Positions 59,362 through 64,000 of a stretch of 64,000 bases of DNA are shown here, in pieces. Numbering within the stretch: position 1 is the stretch's first letter; every line of letters starts with the position of its first letter. The notes under the pieces are model-generated. The model had not been told where the DNA came from and made no database searches. It saw only the letters and a list, made by a program, of their open reading frames with translations. This DNA comes from JBHJGM01 sp964405825. Its GTDB lineage: Bacteria > Verrucomicrobiota > Verrucomicrobiia > Opitutales > JBHJGM01. Both the position numbers and the translations under genes were made by a program. The stretch lies in the NCBI GenBank assembly GCA_964405825.1, contig CAYOPI010000011.1, forward strand, positions 1 through 64,000. Direction: 5' to 3'.

Positions 59362-59997
59362 CTAATTGGGGCGCTGGCCGGGCTGGGGCTGCTGCTCGGT
59401 CCAGCTCTGGTCCTTGGCGCGGGGCTCGGCGCGGGAGAAGCGCCCTTCATCGGCCGGGGCGACAAACGGGCCGCCCATCATCGGTGCCGGGACAACGGCC
59501 GCGCCGGTCTCTTCGGCCACGTCAGGCGCGGGCAATTCCGTCTCGATGCCGGCCAGGGGGAAATCCTTGCGCAGCGGAAAATACGGATAGCTGTCCCACA
59601 TCAGGATGCGCCGCAAATCCGGGTGCCCGGTGAAACGGATGCCGAACATGTCGAAGGTCTCGCGCTCGTGCCAGTCGGCCGCCGGCCAGATCGAGCACAG
59701 GGAGGGAATCTCCGGTTCGTCGAGGTTCTCGCCGGTGCAATCGGCGTAGATGCGCAGGTAATCGTGCCGCAGCGTGGAGTACAGGTGGTAGTAGCAGCCA
59801 AAGCGCGGTTCGGCCTCCTCACCCCAATCGACCCCGGAGACGTCCATCAAAAAGTCGAAGTCCCACTCCGAGCGCAGGCGGGAGACGGTGGCCACAAGGT
59901 GCTCGGCCGGGATGTCCAGGGCGGGGCAGTCGCGGCTCTCGCGCCGGGTGGCCTCAGGAAAGGCGCTGAGCAGGTCTTCAAACTTCAGATCAGGCAT
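59362..59997 (-). CDS. nuoC: NADH-quinone oxidoreductase subunit C
   Basis: NuoC is a peripheral-arm subunit. The ATG at 59997 (MPDLKFEDLLSAFPEAT) gives 211 residues with the signature ERETFDMFGIRFTGHPDLRR and DSYPYFPLRKDFPLAG. The tail is Pro/Gln/Glu-rich and probably disordered. Length is normal. Confidence 0.96.
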   Translation of the reverse strand: MPDLKFEDLLSAFPEATRRESRDCPALDIPAEHLVATVSRLRSEWDFDFLMDVSGVDWGEEAEPRFGCYYHLYSTLRHDYLRIYADCTGENLDEPEIPSLCSIWPAADWHERETFDMFGIRFTGHPDLRRILMWDSYPYFPLRKDFPLAGIETELPAPDVAEETGAAVVPAPMMGGPFVAPADEGRFSRAEPRAKDQSWTEQQPQPGQRPN

Positions 59998-60038
59998 CGG
60001 GTCGGGAAAAGGGCTTGTATCGGCGGAACGGATACAGG

Positions 60039-60641
60039 CTATTTGCTCCTGGCGTCGTCCGGCAGAGGTGCCCAGGCGGTCTCGCGGCGTTCGATGGGCT
60101 TGAGCAGGGCCTTGGTCGAGCGCTCGCGTCCGATCTTCGCCTGCAGCTTCATCAGACCGTCGAGCAGGGCCTCGGGACGCGGCGGGCACCCGCTGATGTA
60201 AACGTCCACCGGAACCACGCGGTCGACGCCCTGGAGCACCGCGTATGAACGGTACATCCCACCGGTCGACGCGCAGGCACCCATGGCCACGACCCACTTG
60301 GGCTCGGCCATCTGCGCGTAGATACGGCGCACAACTTCGGCCATCTTGTAGGTGACCGTGCCGGCGACGATCATGCAGTCGCTCTGTCGGGGCGAGAAGC
60401 GCATCACCTCCATCCCGAAGCGGCTGATGTCAAAGCGCGAACCCCCGCTGGCCATCAACTCGATCGCGCAGCAGGCCAGGCCCATCGGCATCGGCCAGAC
60501 CGAGTTCGAGCGAACCCAGTTGATGACGGCATCGAGCTTGGAGACGACGACTTCGCCTTCGACCTTGCTGTTGTAAGCCACCTCGGCGGGCGGATGGGCG
60601 GCAGGCGCGGGAGCGGATTCAGGTGTGGCAGTTTGCGTCAT
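60039..60641 (-). CDS. nuoB: NADH-quinone oxidoreductase subunit B
   Basis: NuoB carries cluster N2. The ATG at 60641 (MTQTATPESAPAPAAHPPAE) gives 200 residues. Cluster residues are seen in MGLACCAIELM, MGACASTGGMYRSY and ISGCPPRPEALLDGL. It is the first gene of the nuoB-C-D block. No nuoA precedes it: the next gene upstream is a DUF3147 protein. Confidence 0.97.
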   Translation of the reverse strand: MTQTATPESAPAPAAHPPAEVAYNSKVEGEVVVSKLDAVINWVRSNSVWPMPMGLACCAIELMASGGSRFDISRFGMEVMRFSPRQSDCMIVAGTVTYKMAEVVRRIYAQMAEPKWVVAMGACASTGGMYRSYAVLQGVDRVVPVDVYISGCPPRPEALLDGLMKLQAKIGRERSTKALLKPIERRETAWAPLPDDARSK

Positions 60642-60822
60642 GGCAGTTGAAGCGGTGCGAGTCAGACCGTTGTTCGGAACGCTGTGGTCCCGCCGGGGCG
60701 GGCGCAAGCATCCTCTGACCGACTCAACCTAGGCAGGAGTAGGCCGCTGTCACCTTCCAGAAAGCGATTTTCGTGCACCTTGACCGTCTCTTCCCGGTCG
60801 GCCTCCGCAGACTAAGCTTGCC

Positions 60823-61209
60823 TCAGCCGCGCAGTCCCAGCGCACGGCCACCCCAGATCGTCAGCCAGTAGGCCGCAACCATGGCGAGGGTCGCCAGGGT
60901 CAGACTCAGCGGGAAGCCCCAGTCCTTGCGCAGCAGCCATGGCAGCAACACGAAGGGCACCAGGCTGGGAAGGACCAGCCAGATCATCTCCACCGAGAGC
61001 CCGGAGATGCTCTGCACGGCTGTCGCCGGCGCCTCGGCATCTTCCCCACGCTTGAGCTGCGCGTCTGCGTAGATCCAGATCATCGCCAGGTACGTGGTGA
61101 TCGGCAGGGAAACCAGGATGGCCCCGGCGAGCTTGCTGGACTTCTGAATCTCAGACACCGCCACCACAATCAGAGCAGTCAGGGCGAACTTCACAACAAG
61201 GTAGAGCAT
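60823..61209 (-). CDS. DUF3147 family membrane protein
   Basis: The 128-residue protein has four membrane helices (about residues 3-20, 29-48, 75-93 and 100-118) and the family-like KSSKLAGAILVSLPITTYLA segment. DUF3147 proteins are small inner-membrane proteins of unknown function. It ends 182 bp before the nuoB start on the same strand. It is not NuoA: it lacks the conserved Glu/Asp motifs. Confidence 0.85.
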   Translation of the reverse strand: MLYLVVKFALTALIVVAVSEIQKSSKLAGAILVSLPITTYLAMIWIYADAQLKRGEDAEAPATAVQSISGLSVEMIWLVLPSLVPFVLLPWLLRKDWGFPLSLTLATLAMVAAYWLTIWGGRALGLRG

Positions 61210-61278
61210 AGCCGCGAGCCGTAATGATTCGGCCCGGCCTGCGCAAGGGCGGCCTGCCAGAGCGGTGGCCCGGCATGG

Positions 61279-62439
61279 TCAATCTGCCGTCGTAAAACGC
61301 TCGAGGGCTTGTTCAAAGGACTCCAGATCGACGCGGATGTCGAAGCGAGCCGAACCTCCGGCAGCGGCGTCTCGAGCACGTCTGCCCTCGGGCACGACCG
61401 TCTCGCCGATGAAGCAAAAGTAGCGCATCCCTGCCGACTGCGAGAGCGTGAAGTAGTACGGCTCCACGTGATGGGCCGGCAGAATTTCGAGAAAGCGCGC
61501 GCCCGTTTGGGCGAAGGCAACCCCGGCCAGCGGCGCGCCGTGGATTCCAATCACGTGGCTGGCCTCCTGGAAAAGCCGATGGCTGTCGGGTACGAAGTCC
61601 ATCGGATCGAGCGTCTCAAAACCGAAGCGCCGCACCAGCGTCTGCAACTCCGATTCGTTTACCGCGTTGCCGCCTTCGCTGCGGCGAATGAGGTAGATGC
61701 GTTTGCTGGCAGGGGTGTCCACCGGCGGGACCAGCGTCTGCAGAAACGGCGCAAGCCAATGGGGGTAGTTCCAGGTGCAGCCCGGAAAGGTGGCGAAGGT
61801 GAGGTGCTCGACCGCCGCGTAACGCACCGAGTCCACCGAGCGTATGCGCCGCGAGTCATCCGGAATGCCGCAAGCCGCCAGAACGCGCTGGGCTTCCTGA
61901 CCCGGCATATTCGGCACAAGATAGTGGTCGAAGCCGTCCATCGCGATGCCAGCCTTGCGCAGGAGCGCAACCCGCCCGATCGCGTCCATCAGAAAGTGCC
62001 CGAAGTTGAAGTCGGCGAACTCGGACAGAATCGACAGCGTGCGCCCCTTGAGCGTGCGCTCGGGCTTACGCCGCCAATGCAACTGGCGATACTGCGCCAG
62101 CTTCCAGTCGGCAAAGGCGGCATCGATGGCGAAATTGCCCTCGGCGTCGAAGATGTGCCCGCGCTGCAGATTGATCAGGCCACCCTCCATTTCAGCCACC
62201 CCCATCGCCCGAAAGGCCTCCGTGAGTTTGTGCCCGAAGTCGACCGGCACCTTGCCCAGAGTCTCGACCGGGGGCCACCGCGGCGTTGAGGCCGGATGCA
62301 ACTGGCGGAAGCGCGTCCCCTTCAGTTGCAGGATCGGCCTGGGGTGATACACCCGCGCGTGGCGGAGGTCGTCGGCCAGCGCACGCACCCGCCAGGAAAG
62401 GTGGCGCCAGACTTTGGACAAGGGATTGGCCGAAGACAT
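61279..62439 (-). CDS. Glycosyltransferase family 61 protein
   Basis: The 386-residue protein matches the DUF563/GT61 pattern: SEFADFNFGHFLMDAIGRV, KRIYLIRRSEGGNAVNES, and IGIHGAPLAGVAFAQTGARF with EIL after it. GT61 enzymes transfer xylose or other sugars to glycans. There is no clear membrane segment. The substrate is unknown; a surface glycan is likely. It is a single gene, with 69 bp to the DUF3147 gene downstream. Confidence 0.9.
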   Translation of the reverse strand: MSSANPLSKVWRHLSWRVRALADDLRHARVYHPRPILQLKGTRFRQLHPASTPRWPPVETLGKVPVDFGHKLTEAFRAMGVAEMEGGLINLQRGHIFDAEGNFAIDAAFADWKLAQYRQLHWRRKPERTLKGRTLSILSEFADFNFGHFLMDAIGRVALLRKAGIAMDGFDHYLVPNMPGQEAQRVLAACGIPDDSRRIRSVDSVRYAAVEHLTFATFPGCTWNYPHWLAPFLQTLVPPVDTPASKRIYLIRRSEGGNAVNESELQTLVRRFGFETLDPMDFVPDSHRLFQEASHVIGIHGAPLAGVAFAQTGARFLEILPAHHVEPYYFTLSQSAGMRYFCFIGETVVPEGRRARDAAAGGSARFDIRVDLESFEQALERFTTAD

Positions 62440-62582
62440 GCGCGGCCCAGCAAGACGAAGCCCTCAGCCAACTTCAAGTCTGCGCCCATTGGGGCCCCAC
62501 CCCACTGGCGGCCTTTGCCATTGACCGAACCCGCCGAGAAGATAGCTTCAGAAGCTTGCGGCAACCGCCGCCCCCGGCCCGT

Positions 62583-62672
62583 GGAGAGATGACAGAGTGG
62601 CCGATTGTGCAGCATTGGAAATGCTGTGTACCGGAAACGGTACCGAGGGTTCGAATCCCTCTCTCTCCGCCA
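62583..62672 (+). tRNA. tRNA-Ser (anticodon GGA)
   Basis: A 90-nt class II cloverleaf with acceptor GGAGAGA/TCTCTCC, an encoded CCA (62670-62672), a long variable arm (around TACCGGAAACGGTA) and the T-loop GGTTCGAATCC. The anticodon loop TTGGAAA gives GGA at 62617-62619, reading UCC/UCU. Confidence 0.95.
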
Positions 62673-63245
62673 TTTTGCAGAGCATGCTGGAGCGACGCTC
62701 AGAGCGTTTCGCGGGCCCCTGAGGGTAAGGCCCAGGACGACGAGGTTCTGGGGCGGGTGAAGGGTCTGTCGCAGTTTCACAGGTGGATACATCCGTGCAG
62801 AAAAGTGTTTCCTCCAGGGCGTGCTTCCTTAGCCACTGTGCCCGACGATCAAGTGTGCTGAGGCAGCGGTCGCCGTCTGCCGAAGGGTTTCTCCAGACAC
62901 CCATGGTCTAAAGCCGGTTCAGGCAACGGAAGTGGTTTGGATGTAATGACACCTCCATCCGAAGCGCCAAAGTCATCGCAGCGCGAGGGCAAACGTTGCA
63001 ATGGGCGAGGTATGAGGCCCGGCGATAGAGCGTATCCGGCAATCCACTATGACAGGATAAAAGGTATCCCCGGGTCGATTCAGGTTGCCCTTTGCCTGCA
63101 GAGTTCCTAAGCTTTTCACCTGTTTTAGTCAGCAATCTGTTCTCATGGAGCCGATCTGCTGATTTTCACCTCGCTTCGTCGCTTTCTTCAAACTGCCGTT
63201 TTGGACCCACAAGGGTAGCAGGTCCACGGCACAGTCTGTCGTTTC
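62673..63245. other. 573-bp stretch with no gene seen
   Basis: Between tRNA-Ser and the next gene I find no protein-like frame, no long repeat and no recognisable RNA. The composition becomes less GC-rich towards 63100-63200, where the promoter of the gene at 63246 probably lies. Confidence 0.5.
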
Positions 63246-64000
63246 ATGCACACGCCTCTTGTTTCGCGCCTTCGCGCGATTTCGTTGATCGCGTCGGCTC
63301 TGTTGATCGGCGCTCTCCCGTTGCAGGCGCAAAACACCTTCTTCAACATCGATTTTGCCGGTAGCTTCGGCGGCGATCTGACCGTCGACGAAACGGAGAC
63401 GCTGAGCCTCTTCTTTTTCCGTGGCACAACCGATTTCTCCGATGACCTGATCGTCACGATAGTCGTCACCGACCTGGACAACCCGTCCAACGAGTTCACC
63501 TCCTCCGCCAGCACATCGGGGGGGATCTGGGCCTTGGACTTTGGCTTTGACTCGCTGGAGTTCAATGTGCTGGGCGAGATCCCCGACGGACCGACACGCT
63601 TTCGGGCCATCCTCAACACCGGCAGCGGACCCATCACGGCGGACGCCACGGTCAACCTCGAGCGCCGACCCGTGCTTTCTTCGTTGGGTACGGAGCTCAG
63701 CAACGGGGAAGACTTTCCCGAGGGCTTTCTGGTGATCGGTGGGCCGGTGTTTTTCCTTGAGCCAGGGATCGCCCCGCGGGTCACGTTGACCGACTCCCTG
63801 TCCACAACCGTCACCGGTGACGGGATTCGCAGCAACAACGAGTTCCTGGAAGACTTTTATGACTTCGTGCTGGACCCGACGGTTTTTGCGGAAGGGCCCC
63901 TGACCATCACCGTGGAGGTGACCGACCTTTCGGGAAACACCACCTCGGACTCGATTGTCTTCAACGTGGACTTCACGGCCAACATAACGGCGGTGGTCAC
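63246..64000 (+). CDS. N-terminal part of a secreted protein with beta-rich domains (runs off the window)
   Basis: The frame from the ATG at 63246 stays open to the right edge (251 codons seen). It starts with a signal peptide (MHTPLVSRLRAISLIASALL, then IGALPLQAQN). The exported part is rich in Thr, Ser, Asp and Val, with segments such as LIVTIVVTDLDNPSN and LTITVEVTDLSGNTTSDSIV. 'V.V.D..G' patterns of this type recall Ig-like or cadherin-like surface domains. The C-terminus, which could carry a sorting signal for the exosortase in this window, is not visible. Family not assigned. Confidence 0.7.
   Translation, partial: MHTPLVSRLRAISLIASALLIGALPLQAQNTFFNIDFAGSFGGDLTVDETETLSLFFFRGTTDFSDDLIVTIVVTDLDNPSNEFTSSASTSGGIWALDFGFDSLEFNVLGEIPDGPTRFRAILNTGSGPITADATVNLERRPVLSSLGTELSNGEDFPEGFLVIGGPVFFLEPGIAPRVTLTDSLSTTVTGDGIRSNNEFLEDFYDFVLDPTVFAEGPLTITVEVTDLSGNTTSDSIVFNVDFTANITAVV

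Noticed and set aside
60823..61209. Possible nuoA, because of its place upstream of nuoB
   Set aside because: The sequence matches DUF3147 and lacks the NuoA motifs with membrane Glu/Asp; it has four rather than three helices.
62286..62861. Open frame over the tRNA-Ser gene
   Set aside because: It covers a clear tRNA and has no protein character.

Overview
The window is one continuous, GC-rich, gene-dense chromosomal segment. It has no 16S/23S operon, prophage, transposase gene or CRISPR array. The gene set points to a Gram-negative, aerobically respiring member of the Verrucomicrobiota, most likely class Opitutia: an exosortase, a K+-dependent-type membrane pyrophosphatase, the phoH-pgpH-ybeY string, a squalene/phytoene synthase, a sulfatase beside a secreted beta-helix protein, and a large complex I locus. 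That placement is inferred from gene content, because no marker rRNA is present.

Layout. 1-2273: 3'-truncated hppA. 2331-7933 (minus): an unknown protein, a RecB-like nuclease/XPD-like Fe-S helicase fusion, a secreted protein, a RecO-like protein and a DUF502 membrane protein. 8036-10848 (minus): glycogen synthase translationally coupled to an exosortase. 11074-15510 (plus): HIT hydrolase, phoH, pgpH, ybeY. 15511-15996: a non-coding, hairpin-rich stretch with an intrinsic terminator. 15997-19731 (plus): secreted beta-helix protein, sulfatase, diacylglycerol kinase. 19786-24361: two unknown proteins, lipA-lipB, a small membrane protein, a squalene/phytoene synthase and tRNA-Leu(GAG). 24583-27153: a large low-complexity protein. 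27150-32250 (minus): thiL-tsaE, then pyrR-pyrB-pyrC-CPBP protease. 32356-35546 (plus): lipoprotein, metallo-beta-lactamase-fold hydrolase, hydroxyacid dehydrogenase, TIM-barrel isomerase. 35548-41954: putative Na+/H+ antiporter, DUF1015 protein, secreted protein, thyA-folA-yjbQ and a P-loop NTPase.

41880-60641 (minus) is the respiratory complex I locus, in two blocks: nuoB-C-D (60641 to 58093) and nuoE-F-G-H-I-J-K-L-M-N (53578 to 41880). About 4.5 kb separates the blocks. That interval holds a ThuA-like gene, a VapBC toxin-antitoxin pair bordered by copies of a GC-rich repeat word, a SRPBCC protein, and three small secreted His/Gly/Tyr/basic-rich proteins. No nuoA is present in the window. 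60823-62439 carries a DUF3147 membrane protein and a GT61 glycosyltransferase. tRNA-Ser(GGA) follows at 62583, and the window ends in the N-terminal part of a secreted protein.

How the genes work together. Complex I, the pyrophosphatase and the putative antiporter serve ion-gradient energetics. lipA/lipB supply lipoate to the 2-oxoacid dehydrogenases. pyrRBC with thyA/folA serve pyrimidine and dTMP supply. phoH-pgpH-ybeY is the conserved c-di-AMP/RNA-maturation string. The exosortase, glgA, GT61, sulfatase and beta-helix genes suggest surface polymers and polysaccharide use. The most unusual points are the nuclease-helicase fusion, the split nuo locus with its inserted cassette and repeats, the three His/Gly-rich secreted proteins, the 856-residue low-complexity protein, and a YbeY lacking its third metal-binding histidine.
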